A DNA stretch of 40,866 nt from Pyxidicoccus fallax (GTDB lineage: Bacteria; Myxococcota; Myxococcia; Myxococcales; Myxococcaceae): NCBI RefSeq assembly GCF_012933655.1, contig NZ_JABBJJ010000081.1, forward strand, positions 1 to 40,866, given 5' to 3'. The position numbers and the translations under genes were made by a program. Shown here piece by piece: positions 16,386-28,129 of this stretch. How positions within the stretch are numbered: position 1 is the stretch's first letter; every line of letters begins with the position of its first letter. The notes under the pieces were generated by a model that had not been told where the DNA came from, ran no database searches, and saw only the letters and a list, made by a program, of their open reading frames with translations.

Positions 16386-17093
16386 TCAGCGGCGAATCTG
16401 CACGTCGCGCGCGACGGTGCGGCCACCCACGAGGTCGAAGCGAGCGCGCACCGGCGTGCCCTCCTCGATGCGCCGCAGCGACACCTTGCGGCCCTGGCGC
16501 AGGCCCCGGCTGCGCGCGTCGAGCTGCAGCTCGTAGACGCCGCCCTCCCTGTCGCGCACGGTGATGGCGTTCTTCCCCACGCGGGTGACGCGCCCGCTCA
16601 CCGTGCTGGAGGCGATGACCACCTCGTCGAGCGAGCTGCCCGCCTTGCCGGAGCCGCCCGTCGCGGCCTCCTGCGCCGCGCGCGCCGCGCCCAGGTGCCA
16701 CGCCTCGTCGTCGCGGGCCTGCACCGCCTCGTAGCCAATCATCACCCGCCCACCCCGCGCGGGAGCCGCCGCCGTGGCGCCCGTCCCCGCCGGAGCCGCG
16801 GCCGTGGTGCCCGTGCCCGCCGGAGCGGCGGCAGTGCCACCCTGGACCGGCTCACGCACCGGAGTGCTCGTGGCCGGAGCCCGCTGCTCGGGCGCGCCCG
16901 CGGGAGCCGCCGTGTTCTGGGCCACCGGCGGCTGCGCCGGGACAGCCGCCACCGGACCCGCGGGCACGAAGCCCGGGTTCGCCGGCGCTTCCGCGCGCGG
17001 CTCGACGCGAGCCTCACCTTCTCCACGCTCACGGCAACCCGACGTCAACGCGCAGAGACCCACCATTCCCACCCACGCCCATCGACTACCCAT
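16386..17093 (-). CDS. lipoprotein with Ala/Pro/Gly/Thr repeats, function unknown
   Basis: 235 residues. Lipobox LTSGC puts the lipidated Cys at residue 20. Residues 25-115 are low complexity, including near-identical tandem units AAAPAGTGTT / AAAPAGTGAT / AAAPARGG. The C-terminal 80 residues form a small beta domain (SSTVSGRVTRVGKNAITVRD, then GRKVSLRRIEEGTPVRARFDL) like an OB or SH3-type barrel, found in other myxobacterial proteins that tune outputs by ionic binding. ATG 17093 has GAGGTGG in front; the ATG at 17114 has no ribosome site. Function unknown. Confidence 0.75.
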   Translation of the reverse strand: MGSRWAWVGMVGLCALTSGCRERGEGEARVEPRAEAPANPGFVPAGPVAAVPAQPPVAQNTAAPAGAPEQRAPATSTPVREPVQGGTAAAPAGTGTTAAAPAGTGATAAAPARGGRVMIGYEAVQARDDEAWHLGAARAAQEAATGGSGKAGSSLDEVVIASSTVSGRVTRVGKNAITVRDREGGVYELQLDARSRGLRQGRKVSLRRIEEGTPVRARFDLVGGRTVARDVQIRR

Positions 17094-17174
17094 CCGTCCA
17101 CCTCGCGTTCCCATCCGTGCTGCTTCGCGACCTGTGGCTGCAAGCTGCGTGCTCGGTTGCCAGGAGGGGAGGGG

Positions 17175-17204
17175 TGTCCGCCGTCACACGCTGGCGGGTG
17201 GACA
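17175..17204 (-). terminator. hairpin after Cys-rich gene
   Basis: TGTCC/GGACA with an inner GCC/GGC pairing and a bulge, about 45 bases past the stop of the minus-strand Cys-rich gene. Weak candidate. Confidence 0.3.
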
Positions 17205-17248
17205 GTGGGACACGGGACTGTGCGGTGGCGGACGGACGATGGTGGCGC

Positions 17249-18058
17249 TCACGTGGGGAGCAGTCGCGCCACGGCCTTGACGTGCGTGCGCACCAGCTCG
17301 CGCGCGGCCATCAGCTCCGTGGCGTCGCCCGGCGTGTAGCCCAGGCACAGCACGACGTCGTCCTCCGGGGCCGCGCGCACGCCCAGCTTCATGTAGTCCA
17401 CCGTTCGCGGTACCGGCTCGCCATCCGTGTCGCGGCTGAAGCGTCCGAAGACAGTGGCCTTCGAGTCCCGCCGCGGGGCCGTCTCCTTCAGCGCGAAGAG
17501 CTTCCGCACCGCCGCGAGCACCTCGGGCTTGTCCACCAGCACCTCCGGCTTCGCCGGCCCGCCCAGCTCCCACTCGATGAGCCGCAGGCAGCCGCGCACG
17601 AACTCCACGTCGGTGATGACCAGCCCGTACAGGTACCAGTCCGCGCACGCCGCCTGCACCAGCCGCGCCTGCGCGTCCGTGAGCCAGCCGAAGGACGGAC
17701 AGGTGAAGGTCTCACACACCGACGCGCGGTAGACGCCGCAGTCCCGCAGGTCCACGCCGCCCGTCACCAGCGGGTGCCCCAGGCAGCCCACCTGCTTGCG
17801 GTCCTTGTCCAGGAAGCCCAGCAGCGGGCACACCCGCACCGCGGAGAACATCGGCGCCGCGCGCCGCACCGCGATGAGCTCGCGCGCCGCCTCATGCCAG
17901 GCGGAGAGCTCCCACGGCGTCCGCCGCAGCCGCTCCGTCTGCATCGCGAGCTGCTCCGTCAGCGCCTCGCGCGAGTGGTCCCGGAAGTTGTAGAGGCCGC
18001 AGCAGGCGCCACATGACGCCCCACCGCCGGGTTGGCACAGGTGAAAAGAAACCGTCAC
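17249..18058 (-). CDS. Cys-rich protein, possible metal-cluster protein
   Basis: 269 residues from GTG 18058. The N-terminal half carries many Cys in a CxxCC-type layout: LCQPGGGASCGACCGLYNF, VCPLLGF, VGCLGHP, DCGVYRASVCETFTCPSF. This recalls YkgJ-like Fe/Zn-chelating proteins but I cannot assign the family. The C-terminal half is helical without Cys except one near the end. No signal peptide, so cytoplasmic. The ribosome site is weak. Downstream lipoprotein gene starts 155 bases away; joint operon not obvious. Confidence 0.65.
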   Translation of the reverse strand: MTVSFHLCQPGGGASCGACCGLYNFRDHSREALTEQLAMQTERLRRTPWELSAWHEAARELIAVRRAAPMFSAVRVCPLLGFLDKDRKQVGCLGHPLVTGGVDLRDCGVYRASVCETFTCPSFGWLTDAQARLVQAACADWYLYGLVITDVEFVRGCLRLIEWELGGPAKPEVLVDKPEVLAAVRKLFALKETAPRRDSKATVFGRFSRDTDGEPVPRTVDYMKLGVRAAPEDDVVLCLGYTPGDATELMAARELVRTHVKAVARLLPT

Positions 18059-18100
18059 GCTTCACATCTTACGTGCACCAAATATCCGTGCAGGGGAATC

Positions 18101-18149
18101 GTGAGTCACAGGCCCGGGGGCCCGGACCGGCGTGCGGCCGGTGGCTCAC
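18101..18149 (-). terminator. hairpin after acyl-CoA dehydrogenase remnant
   Basis: GTGAGTCAC (18101-18109) pairs with GTGGCTCAC (18141-18149), one G-T pair, enclosing a second GC-rich stem. It starts 19 bases past the stop of the pseudogene on the minus strand. Confidence 0.4.
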
Positions 18150-18167
18150 TTGGAGTGAAGCACCCGC

Positions 18168-18675
<508 letters not shown>

Positions 18676-18697
18676 GCCCCGGGTGTTAACAGGAGCG

Positions 18698-19105
18698 CTA
18701 CCAGGACGCGATGGGTGCTTCGAAGTCGATCGCGCCCCCGTTCTCTCCACCATTGTATGCCGAGCGCTTGTCCGCTCCGCGTGCGCGCTCGGGAGCCCCT
18801 GCTGGAGCGGGCTCCACCAGCAGCGGCAGGGCCAGCGCGCCGAGCATCGCCACCGCGAGCGTCGCCTCCACCGGCTCGCGCAGCGCACTGCTCGCGCGGG
18901 CCCGCAGACGGGCCAGCCCCCTGGCGCGCCGCGTGTATTCCGCCAGACGCAACCGCAACAGCCGCAACGTCGCGCTGCCCAGGGTGGCGAAGGCCAGGTT
19001 CCGTGTCGTACTCCGCCTGCGGATGAGGGGCAGGCCGTACGACTTGTGGCGTGGAGAGAGGACCCGCAGCACCGCGAGGGTGACCGCGGCCGTGCGCTGG
19101 TTCAT
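18698..19105 (-). CDS. small hypothetical protein with one membrane segment
   Basis: 135 residues from ATG 19105, ending 22 bases before the acyl-CoA dehydrogenase remnant. The first 90 residues are very Arg/Leu-rich; a hydrophobic stretch (EATLAVAMLGALALPLLVEP) follows, then a hydrophilic tail. Third-position GC is high, in favour of real coding, but no clear ribosome site is seen and I do not recognise it. The frame is also open upstream to 19327, where the composition looks like shadow coding. Confidence 0.4.
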   Translation of the reverse strand: MNQRTAAVTLAVLRVLSPRHKSYGLPLIRRRSTTRNLAFATLGSATLRLLRLRLAEYTRRARGLARLRARASSALREPVEATLAVAMLGALALPLLVEPAPAGAPERARGADKRSAYNGGENGGAIDFEAPIASW

Positions 19106-19268
19106 GAACCCGGCGCGTGGGCGCTTCCGGAAGCGCGCTCGCCAGGACGAACGACTCGGGCTCCGGAACGATGGACTCCACATGGAACCGCCACTCCCCC
19201 CCGGATGCAGGCACTCCGTGCAGGCACATCCGCTCCGGAAAGGTGATGCCGCCGGGCCGATCCGCCAT
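19106..19268 (-). pseudogene. possible coding remnant in another frame
   Basis: ATG 19268 opens a frame with good third-position GC reading MADRPGGITFPERMCLHGVP and VESIVPEPESFVLAS. It looks like a real N-terminus, but shifts out of register with the hypothetical gene at 19105. It may be an independent short gene or the first part of a frameshifted one. Unrecognised. Confidence 0.25.
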
Positions 19269-19390
19269 GTAGGGAGCGCTCGGCCCCTGGCTGCCTGGAG
19301 GCTGAAAGGGGAGGGAGAGGAGCGCACGCCCGCTCGTCCGCCTGACGGTGTTCCCTGTTACACTTGTAGCCACGCTCAGGGGGTGACGCG

Positions 19391-20239
19391 ATGAGATACG
19401 CGGAGCCGGAAACGGTGGAGGAGGGGCTCGCGCTCCTCGCCGCCCATGACGATGCGCGCTGCCTCGCCGGCGGTGCCTCGCTGGTGGCGATGATGAACGC
19501 GGGCCGGGTCGCGCCCGGGATGCTGGTCAGCCTGCACCGCATCCCGGAGCTGTCCGACATCACGGAGACCGGGGACGGGCTGTGGCTCGGGGCCATGTGC
19601 ACACACCGCGGGGTGGCGGCCGAGCCGCGCCTGCGCGGGGCCATGGCCGTCGTGCGGAGCGCGGCGGGGCAGCTCGCGCACCCGGCCATCCGCAACATGG
19701 CCACGCTCGGAGGTTCCGTGTGCCTGGCGGACCCACACACGGAGCTGCCCGCGGCCCTCGTCGCCGCCTCGGCGCGGGCGGAGGTCGCGGGCCCCGGTGG
19801 CCGGCGCCTCGTTCCCGTCGAGTCACTCCTCGTGGACGGCTTCCGCACGTCGCTCCAGCGCGGGGAGCTGGTCACCCGCGTCTTCATCCCCCGGGGCACC
19901 GACGGCGCCGTGGGCCACCACCTGCGCTTCAGCCGCGTGTCGTCGGACTACCCGACGGTGTCCCTCTCGCTGGTGCTCGTCATGGACGGCGACACGTGCC
20001 GGCAGGCGCGCGTCGTGGTGGGGGCCAGCGGGCCAGTGCCGCTCCACGTGGACGCGGCGGACCAGCGGCTCGTGGGCACCCGGCTGGAGGAGGCGGACGT
20101 GGCCGAGGCGGGACGGCTCCTCGTCCGCGCCGCCACGCCCCTCGATGATGTCCGCGGCTCGGCGGAGTACCGGCGCATGCTGATTCCCCGCCTGCTCGGC
20201 CGCGCCCTGTCCCAGGCCCGGGAGCATGCCCATGTCTGA
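19391..20239 (+). CDS. molybdenum hydroxylase FAD-binding (medium) subunit
   Basis: 282 residues of the CoxM/xanthine dehydrogenase FAD-subunit family. The FAD loops are [15 protein letters not shown] near residue 24 and the [16 protein letters not shown] segment near residue 115; the CO-dehydrogenase flavoprotein C-terminal domain follows. It passes electrons from the 2Fe-2S subunit to an acceptor. First gene of a three-gene operon in the order FAD, 2Fe-2S, Moco, each overlapping the next. AGGGGGTGA sits before the ATG. Substrate not predictable: purines, aldehydes or N-heterocycles are all used by this family. Confidence 0.9.
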   Translation: MRYAEPETVEEGLALLAAHDDARCLAGGASLVAMMNAGRVAPGMLVSLHRIPELSDITETGDGLWLGAMCTHRGVAAEPRLRGAMAVVRSAAGQLAHPAIRNMATLGGSVCLADPHTELPAALVAASARAEVAGPGGRRLVPVESLLVDGFRTSLQRGELVTRVFIPRGTDGAVGHHLRFSRVSSDYPTVSLSLVLVMDGDTCRQARVVVGASGPVPLHVDAADQRLVGTRLEEADVAEAGRLLVRAATPLDDVRGSAEYRRMLIPRLLGRALSQAREHAHV

Positions 20240-20698
20240 CAAGGTCTCCCTTTCCCTCTGCCTCAACGGCGCGGAGCACGCGCTCACCGTGGCCCCGGAG
20301 CGCACGCTGCTGGACGTGCTGCGCGAGGACGTGCGCGCCACGGGCACCCGGCGTGGCTGTGACGAGGGCAACTGCGGCGCCTGCACCGTGCTGGTGGACG
20401 GCGTGCCCGTGCTGTCGTGCCTGACGCTGGCGGTGAGGATGCGCGGCCGCGCCATCACCACCGTCGAGGGCGTGCAGACGGGCGCCGAGCTGCATCCGGT
20501 ACAGCGGGCGCTCGTGCGGCACGGCGCGGTGCAGTGTGGCTTCTGCATGTCCGGCATCGTCCTCACCGCGAAGGCGCTGCTGGAGCGCAACCCATCCCCC
20601 ACCGCCGAGGAGGTCCGGCAGGCGCTCGGCAGCAACGTGTGCCGGTGCTCGGGCTACGCGCGCGTGGTGGAGGCCATCGTCTCGCTGGGAGGTCGTCC

Positions 20699-20702
<4 letters not shown>
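20232..20702 (+). CDS. molybdenum hydroxylase 2Fe-2S (small) subunit
   Basis: 156 residues with the two expected clusters: plant-type site C43, C48, C51, C63 ([14 protein letters not shown] ... SC) and the second site C102, C105, C137, C139 (QCGFC, VCRC). Carries electrons from the Moco to the FAD subunit. Overlaps the FAD-subunit gene by 8 bases. ATG 20232 is chosen because GGAG at 20221-20224 has proper spacing to it, while ATG 20226 is too near. Confidence 0.92.
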
Positions 20703-23023
<2,321 letters not shown>

Positions 23024-23027
23024 CAGG

Positions 23028-23042
23028 CGCCACCGGGTGGCG
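23028..23042 (+). terminator. short palindrome after hydroxylase operon
   Basis: CGCCACC and GGTGGCG pair around a single G, 4 bases past the stop; a GC-rich tract (23050-23080) follows. No T-run. Confidence 0.3.
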
Positions 23043-23170
23043 GAAGGGCGTAGGGCCGCCCGGCCGCCCGGTGGGGGGACTGCCCTCGGGGACGATTGTC
23101 GGCTGCTGGAAAGGCTGCTCTCCGTCGAAAGGGAGCGGCCCGGACGCGCTGTTAACGTCGGGTGCCTCCC

Positions 23171-26100
23171 ATGACGCACCCCCTCCCCAGCCCTCCGGCC
23201 GGCCCGCCGGAGGAACCCCCGGCGCCCACCGCATTGGCCAATCTCCCCGCGGGAGACCTCTTCCGTCAGATTTCCGAGAGCATTCCCCAGCTCATCTGGC
23301 TGACGCGGCCCGACGGCTACCACGAGTACTACAACCAGCCCTGGTACGATTACACCGGCCTGACACCCGAGCAGTCGGTGGGCCCGGGATGGCGCCTGGC
23401 CTTCCACCCGGATGATTTGGAAGAGGCCGGGCGGCGCTGGGCCGAGGCCCTGCGCACCGGCGAGCCCTACGAGGTGGAGTACCGCTGCCGCCGGCATGAC
23501 GGAGTGTGGCGCTGGTTCCTCGGCCGCGCCCGCCCGGTGCGCGACGAGAGCGGCCATATCGTCCGGTGGTTCGGCACCTGCACGGACATCGACGACCAGC
23601 GGCGCGCCGCGGACGCCATGCGCCTGCTGGATGAGGCCAGCTCGCTGCTGTCCTCCTCGCAGCTGGACTACGAGGCCACGCTGGTGGCGCTGACGCGGCT
23701 GGCGGTGCCGTCCCTGGCGGACTGGTGCACCATCGAAATCGCCGAGGCGGATGGCACCACCCGGCAGGTGGGCGTGGCGCACGTGGACCCGGCCAAGGTG
23801 CGCTGGGCCGAGGAGCTGCGGCTGCGCTACCCGCCGAAGCCCGAGGATGAGTACGGAGTGCTCGCCGTCATCCGCGCGGGCCAGCCGAGGCTGGTGCCGG
23901 AGATTACCGACGAGATGCTCGAGTCCGGCACGTACGACGCGGAGCACCTGCGCATCGCGCGCGAATTGGGGCTGCGCTCGGCGCTGGTGTTGCCCTTGAC
24001 GGCGCGCGGGCGCACCCTGGGCGCGCTCATGCTCGTCAGCGCCGAGTCCGGCCGGCGCTACTCCGCCGCGGACATGCCGCTGGCCGAGCAGCTCGCCTCG
24101 CGCGCCGCCCTGGCGGTGGACAACGCGCGCCTGTTCCGCGATGCGCAGGAGGCGCTGCGGCGCAGCGAGAAGGAGCGGCGCGTCGCCGAGACGCTGATGC
24201 GCATCGGCGGCTCGCTGGCCTCCGAGCTGGACGCGACGAAGCTCGTGCAGCGCATCACCGACGAGACGGTGGCCCTCACGGGCGCCGCCTTCGGTGCCTT
24301 CTTCGAGAACCTGGTGGACGAGCGGGGCGAGTCGTACATGCTGTACACGCTGTCCGGCGCGCCGCGCGAGGCCTTCGCGAAGTTCCCCATGCCGCGCGCC
24401 ACCGCCGTCTTCGGCCCCACCTTCCGGGGCGAGGGCACCGTGCTGCTGGACGACGTGAAGAAGCACCCGCACTACGGGAAGAGCGCGCCCTACCACGGCA
24501 TGCCTCCGGGGCACCTGCCGGTGTGCAGCTACCTCGCCGTGTCGGTGGTGAGCCGCTCGGGCGCCATCCTGGGCGGGCTCTTCTTCGGACACCCGGAGCC
24601 GGGGCGCTTCACCGCCGAGCACGCGCGCCTGGTGGAGGGCGTGGCCTCGCAGGCGGCGGTGGCGCTGGACAACGCGCGCCTCTTCCAGGACGCGCGGCGG
24701 ATGGAGCAGCGCTTCCGCTCGCTCGTCACCGCCTCCGCGCAGGCCGTGTGGGTGACGCAGCCGAATGGCGACGTGGTGGAGGACAGCCCCTCCTGGCGCG
24801 CCTTCACCGGGCAGACGTACGAGGAGTGGCGGGGCCACGGGTGGCTGGACGCCGTCCACCCGGAGGACCGGGAGATGGCGGCCCGGGTCTGGCGCGACGC
24901 CGTGGCGCAGCGGACCCACTACGAGGTGGAGTACCGGCTGCGCCGCCCGGACGGCAGCTACTCCCCCACGCGCGTGCGCGGCGTGCCCGTCTTCAACGCG
25001 GACGGCAGCGTGCGCGAGTGGGTGGGCACCAACACGGACATCACCGTCCAGCGCCGCGCCGAGGAGAGCGCCCGCCGGCTGGACCGCGAGAAGGCCGCCC
25101 GCCGGCTGGAGGCCCTGCGCGCCGAGGTGAGCCAGGCGCTGTCGCGCGAGGGCACCGTGCCCGACATCCTCCAGGCCTGCGCGGAGGCCCTGGCGAGACA
25201 CCTGAGCGCGAACGCGGCGCGGCTGTGGCTGCACGTGCGCGGCGCGGACCTGCTGGAGCTGGCGGGCAACGCGGGCCCCTCGGCCCTGCCCCGTGACAGG
25301 TGGGCCCGGCTCACCTTCGAGCAGGGGCTGCCGGGCGCGGTGGCCCGCACGCGCGAGCAGGTCTGGGTGGATGACCTGGAGGAGGACGCGCGCCTGCTGG
25401 ACCTCGCGTGGGTGCGGGAGACGGGGTGCCGCGCCTTCTCGGGCATCCCCCTGCTGGTGCGCGACGAGCTGGTGGGCGTGCTCGGCGTCTACAACCGCCA
25501 GTCGCTGAACGAGGACGCGGTGGCGGCGCTGGCCGCGGTGGCGGACGCCATCGCCCAGGGCGTGGAGCGCCGCCGCGCCGAGGAGGCCCTCAAGCAGCAC
25601 GCGCAGGAGCTGGCGCGCTCCAACGAGGAGCTGCAGCAGTTCGCCTACGTGGCGTCGCACGACCTGCAGGAGCCCCTGCGCATGGTGGCCAGCTACACGC
25701 AGCTCCTGGGCCGCCGGTACCGGGGCAAGCTGGACGCGGACGCGGACGAGTTCATCCACTACGCCGTGGACGGCGTCACCCGCATGCAGCGGCTCATCCA
25801 GGACCTGCTCGCCTATTCACGCGTGGGCACGCGCGGCCGCGAGCCGAAGCCGGTGGACGCCGTTCGGGCGCTGGAGCGGGCGAAGGCCAACCTCCAAGCC
25901 TCCATCCAGGAGACCGGGGCCACGGTGCTGTCGGGCGCCCTGCCGCAGGTGTTCGCGGACGAGACGCAGCTGGCCCAGGTGTTCCAGAACCTCATCGGCA
26001 ACGCGCTCAAGTTCCATGGCGCGGCGCCGCCTCACGTGGAGGTCTCCGGCGAGCAGCGGGGCACGGAGGTCCGCTTCGCGGTGAAGGACCGGGGCATCGG

Positions 26101-26308
26101 CATCGACCCGCAGTACTTCGACCGCATCTTCATCATCTTCCAGCGCCTGCACGCCAAGGAAGAGTACCCGGGCACGGGCATCGGGCTGGCCATCTGCAAG
26201 AAAATCATCGAGCGTCACGGTGGCCGCATCGGTGTGGAGTCCCAGCAGGGGCAGGGGACGACCTTCTGGTTCACCCTGCCGGCCGCGCCGTCCACCCCGG
26301 GAGCGTAG
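23171..26308 (+). CDS. multi-sensor histidine kinase (PAS-GAF-GAF-PAS-GAF-HisKA-HATPase)
   Basis: 1045 residues from ATG 23171; GTG 23162 is an alternative start, and neither has a clear ribosome site. Cytosolic, no membrane helix. Order: PAS about 30-145 ([20 protein letters not shown]), GAF about 160-315, GAF about 335-495, PAS about 505-625 ([20 protein letters not shown]), GAF about 640-795, dimerisation domain with phospho-accepting H830 ([11 protein letters not shown], the phytochrome-type variant), then ATPase with [16 protein letters not shown] and [12 protein letters not shown]. It should phosphorylate the receiver encoded 7 bases downstream, which is of the Rcp type that usually pairs with such kinases. 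The signal is unknown; the GAF domains lack an obvious chromophore Cys that I can identify. Confidence 0.9.
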   Translation: MTHPLPSPPAGPPEEPPAPTALANLPAGDLFRQISESIPQLIWLTRPDGYHEYYNQPWYDYTGLTPEQSVGPGWRLAFHPDDLEEAGRRWAEALRTGEPYEVEYRCRRHDGVWRWFLGRARPVRDESGHIVRWFGTCTDIDDQRRAADAMRLLDEASSLLSSSQLDYEATLVALTRLAVPSLADWCTIEIAEADGTTRQVGVAHVDPAKVRWAEELRLRYPPKPEDEYGVLAVIRAGQPRLVPEITDEMLESGTYDAEHLRIARELGLRSALVLPLTARGRTLGALMLVSAESGRRYSAADMPLAEQLASRAALAVDNARLFRDAQEALRRSEKERRVAETLMRIGGSLASELDATKLVQRITDETVALTGAAFGAFFENLVDERGESYMLYTLSGAPREAFAKFPMPRATAVFGPTFRGEGTVLLDDVKKHPHYGKSAPYHGMPPGHLPVCSYLAVSVVSRSGAILGGLFFGHPEPGRFTAEHARLVEGVASQAAVALDNARLFQDARRMEQRFRSLVTASAQAVWVTQPNGDVVEDSPSWRAFTGQTYEEWRGHGWLDAVHPEDREMAARVWRDAVAQRTHYEVEYRLRRPDGSYSPTRVRGVPVFNADGSVREWVGTNTDITVQRRAEESARRLDREKAARRLEALRAEVSQALSREGTVPDILQACAEALARHLSANAARLWLHVRGADLLELAGNAGPSALPRDRWARLTFEQGLPGAVARTREQVWVDDLEEDARLLDLAWVRETGCRAFSGIPLLVRDELVGVLGVYNRQSLNEDAVAALAAVADAIAQGVERRRAEEALKQHAQELARSNEELQQFAYVASHDLQEPLRMVASYTQLLGRRYRGKLDADADEFIHYAVDGVTRMQRLIQDLLAYSRVGTRGREPKPVDAVRALERAKANLQASIQETGATVLSGALPQVFADETQLAQVFQNLIGNALKFHGAAPPHVEVSGEQRGTEVRFAVKDRGIGIDPQYFDRIFIIFQRLHAKEEYPGTGIGLAICKKIIERHGGRIGVESQQGQGTTFWFTLPAAPSTPGA

Positions 26309-26315
26309 AGACATC

Positions 26316-26771
26316 ATGAGTGACGACACTGGACGACCGATTGAAATCCTCCTGGTGGAGGACAACCCCGGCGACGTGCGGCTGACCATCGAGGCCCTCA
26401 AGGAGGGCAAGGTGCGCAACATCCTCTCCGTGGCGCGTGACGGCGTGGAGGCGCTGGCCTTCCTGCGGCGCGAGGGCCCGCATGCGAAAGCGGCCCGGCC
26501 GGACCTCATCCTGTTGGACTTGAACCTTCCCCGGAAGGACGGGCGCGAGGTGCTGGCGGAAATCAAGGAGGACGTCTCGCTGCGCCGCATCCCCGTGGTG
26601 GTGCTCACCACGTCCAAGGCCGAGGAGGACATCCTCCGCACGTACGACCTGCACGCCAACTGCTACATCGCCAAGCCGGTGGACCTGGAGCAGTTCATCT
26701 CCGTGGTGCGTTCCATCGACGACTTCTGGCTGTCGGTGGTGCGGCTGCCACCCAAGCCCGAGGTGTCATGA
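26316..26771 (+). CDS. single-domain response regulator, Rcp1-like
   Basis: 151 residues made of one receiver domain: acidic pair in VEDNPGD (14-20), phospho-accepting D68 in [16 protein letters not shown] and the conserved Lys in [10 protein letters not shown]. This is the Rcp type found next to phytochrome-like kinases. No output domain, so it relays phosphate or acts by contact. It starts 7 bases after the kinase and overlaps the next gene with ATGA (26768-26771). Confidence 0.92.
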   Translation: MSDDTGRPIEILLVEDNPGDVRLTIEALKEGKVRNILSVARDGVEALAFLRREGPHAKAARPDLILLDLNLPRKDGREVLAEIKEDVSLRRIPVVVLTTSKAEEDILRTYDLHANCYIAKPVDLEQFISVVRSIDDFWLSVVRLPPKPEVS

Positions 26772-27910
26772 GCTCCCGCGCGTTGGACGAGCGCGCGCTG
26801 CGCGTGCTGCTGGTGGAGGACAACCCGGGCGACGCGCGGCTCCTCCAGGAGGAGCTGCGGGAGTTCTCCTCCGCGAACATCGAGCTGGTCCACGTGGACC
26901 TCATGGCCGAGGCGCTGCGCGTGGTGGAGACGGCGCGCGTGGACGCGGTGCTGCTGGATTTGTCGCTGCCGGATGGGGCGGGGCTGGGCAACATCTCGCG
27001 CCTGTTGCAGGCCGCGCCCGCGACGCCGCTGGTGGTCCTCACCGGCACGGACGACGAGCGGCTGGCGGTGCAGGCCGTGCACGAGGGCGCGCAGGACTAC
27101 CTCGTGAAGGGCCAGGTGACGGGGCCGCTGCTGGTGCGCGCGCTGCGCTACGCGATTGAGCGCAAGCGGGTGGAGGAGGGGCTCAAGCGCGAGGAGGCCG
27201 CGCGGCAGACGGCGGTGTTCCGCGAGCAGTTCCTCGGCATCCTCGGGCACGACCTGCGCAATCCGCTGCAGGCCATCTCCGGCAACGCGGCGCTGCTGTT
27301 GCGCTACGGCGGGCTGGCCGAGCCCCAGCGCAAGGCCGTCAACCGCATCTCCATCTCCGCGGACCGCATGGCGCGGATGATCAACGACCTGCTGGACTTC
27401 ACCCGGACGCGGCTGGGCGGCGGCTACGCGCTGAGCCGCACGCGGATGAACCTGCACGAGGTGGTGCGGCAGGTGGTGGAGGAGCTGGAGGTGGCGCACC
27501 CGAAGCGCCAATTCGAGCTGGGCCTGTCCGGCAACGGCTGGGGGGAGTGGGACGCGGACCGCATCGCCCAGGCCGTCTCCAACCTGGTGGGCAACGCCGT
27601 GCAGTACTCGCCGGAGGACACGGCGGTGAGCGTGTCACTGCGAGACCAGGAGGGCGGCGTGCGGCTGGAGGTCCACAACTGGGGGCTGCCCATTCCCGCC
27701 GAGCGACTGCCCCACATCTTCGACCCGTTCGTGCGCGCCGGGGACATGCGCAGCGCGCAGCGCAACGGGCTGGGGCTGGGGCTCTACATCACCCACGAAA
27801 TCGTGCGCGCCCACGGAGGACTGCTGCGGGTGACCTCCACCGCGCAGGGCGGCACCCGCTTCTGCATGGACCTGCCGCGCCACGTCGCCCCCGCGGCCGC
27901 CGTCGGCTAG
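26768..27910 (+). CDS. receiver - histidine kinase hybrid
   Basis: 380 residues: an N-terminal receiver (VEDNPGD, phospho-accepting D64 in [11 protein letters not shown] at the Lys site), a coiled linker (about 125-150), HisKA with H161 (GHDLRNPLQ) and ATPase ([11 protein letters not shown], then [13 protein letters not shown]). With an N-terminal receiver it likely gets phosphate or allosteric input from the kinase or receiver encoded upstream and sends it on. Third gene of the operon by start/stop overlap. Its last 14 codons recur in diverged form at 29394-29435, beyond the Fic gene. Confidence 0.9.
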   Translation: MSSRALDERALRVLLVEDNPGDARLLQEELREFSSANIELVHVDLMAEALRVVETARVDAVLLDLSLPDGAGLGNISRLLQAAPATPLVVLTGTDDERLAVQAVHEGAQDYLVKGQVTGPLLVRALRYAIERKRVEEGLKREEAARQTAVFREQFLGILGHDLRNPLQAISGNAALLLRYGGLAEPQRKAVNRISISADRMARMINDLLDFTRTRLGGGYALSRTRMNLHEVVRQVVEELEVAHPKRQFELGLSGNGWGEWDADRIAQAVSNLVGNAVQYSPEDTAVSVSLRDQEGGVRLEVHNWGLPIPAERLPHIFDPFVRAGDMRSAQRNGLGLGLYITHEIVRAHGGLLRVTSTAQGGTRFCMDLPRHVAPAAAVG

Positions 27911-27962
27911 GGACGGCGGCGCGGGAGGGGCAGGGACTTCAGCTCCCCTGCTTCGGGCCCGA
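27867..27962. repeat. left direct repeat flanking the Fic block
   Basis: Bases 27867-27908 (end of the receiver-kinase gene) match 29394-29435 in 40 of 42 positions. Bases 27939-27962 match 29547-29570 in 23 of 24, and on the minus strand encode SGPKQGS-stop, the end of the small gene at 29547. So the joined 3' ends of both convergent neighbours exist on this side too. Confidence 0.75.
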
Positions 27963-28040
27963 CCCATGTCGGTGAGGGCGCAGCGCCTTTCCGCACACAG
28001 TGAAGCGCACAGCCGAACCTGTCGGAATCATTATGGAAAT

Positions 28041-28112
28041 GGCCTTATTTAAGGCCGCTTTCCTTGGTGGGAGCCCTATTTAATTATACGCCTGTTGACT
28101 TAAATAGGGCTC
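28041..28112. promoter_or_regulatory. AT-rich palindromic operator region of fic
   Basis: The decamer CCYTATTTAA occurs at 28043-28052 and 28074-28083, and inverted at 28100-28109. It forms two palindromes: GGCCTT/AAGGCC (28041-28056) and a perfect 13-bp arm pair GAGCCCTATTTAA (28071-28083) with TTAAATAGGGCTC (28100-28112). A TTGACT -35-like box (28095-28100) overlaps the last arm. Because the encoded Fic protein ends in a winged HTH-like region, autorepression at these sites is likely. Confidence 0.55.
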
Positions 28113-28129
28113 GTTCGAATGGTGGCTGC

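Noticed and set aside
16742..16860. GC-rich tandem units suggestive of a repeat array
   Set aside because: They encode the Ala-Pro-Ala-Gly-Thr-Gly repeats of the lipoprotein at 16386-17093; ordinary low-complexity linker. No CRISPR-like spacing anywhere in the window.
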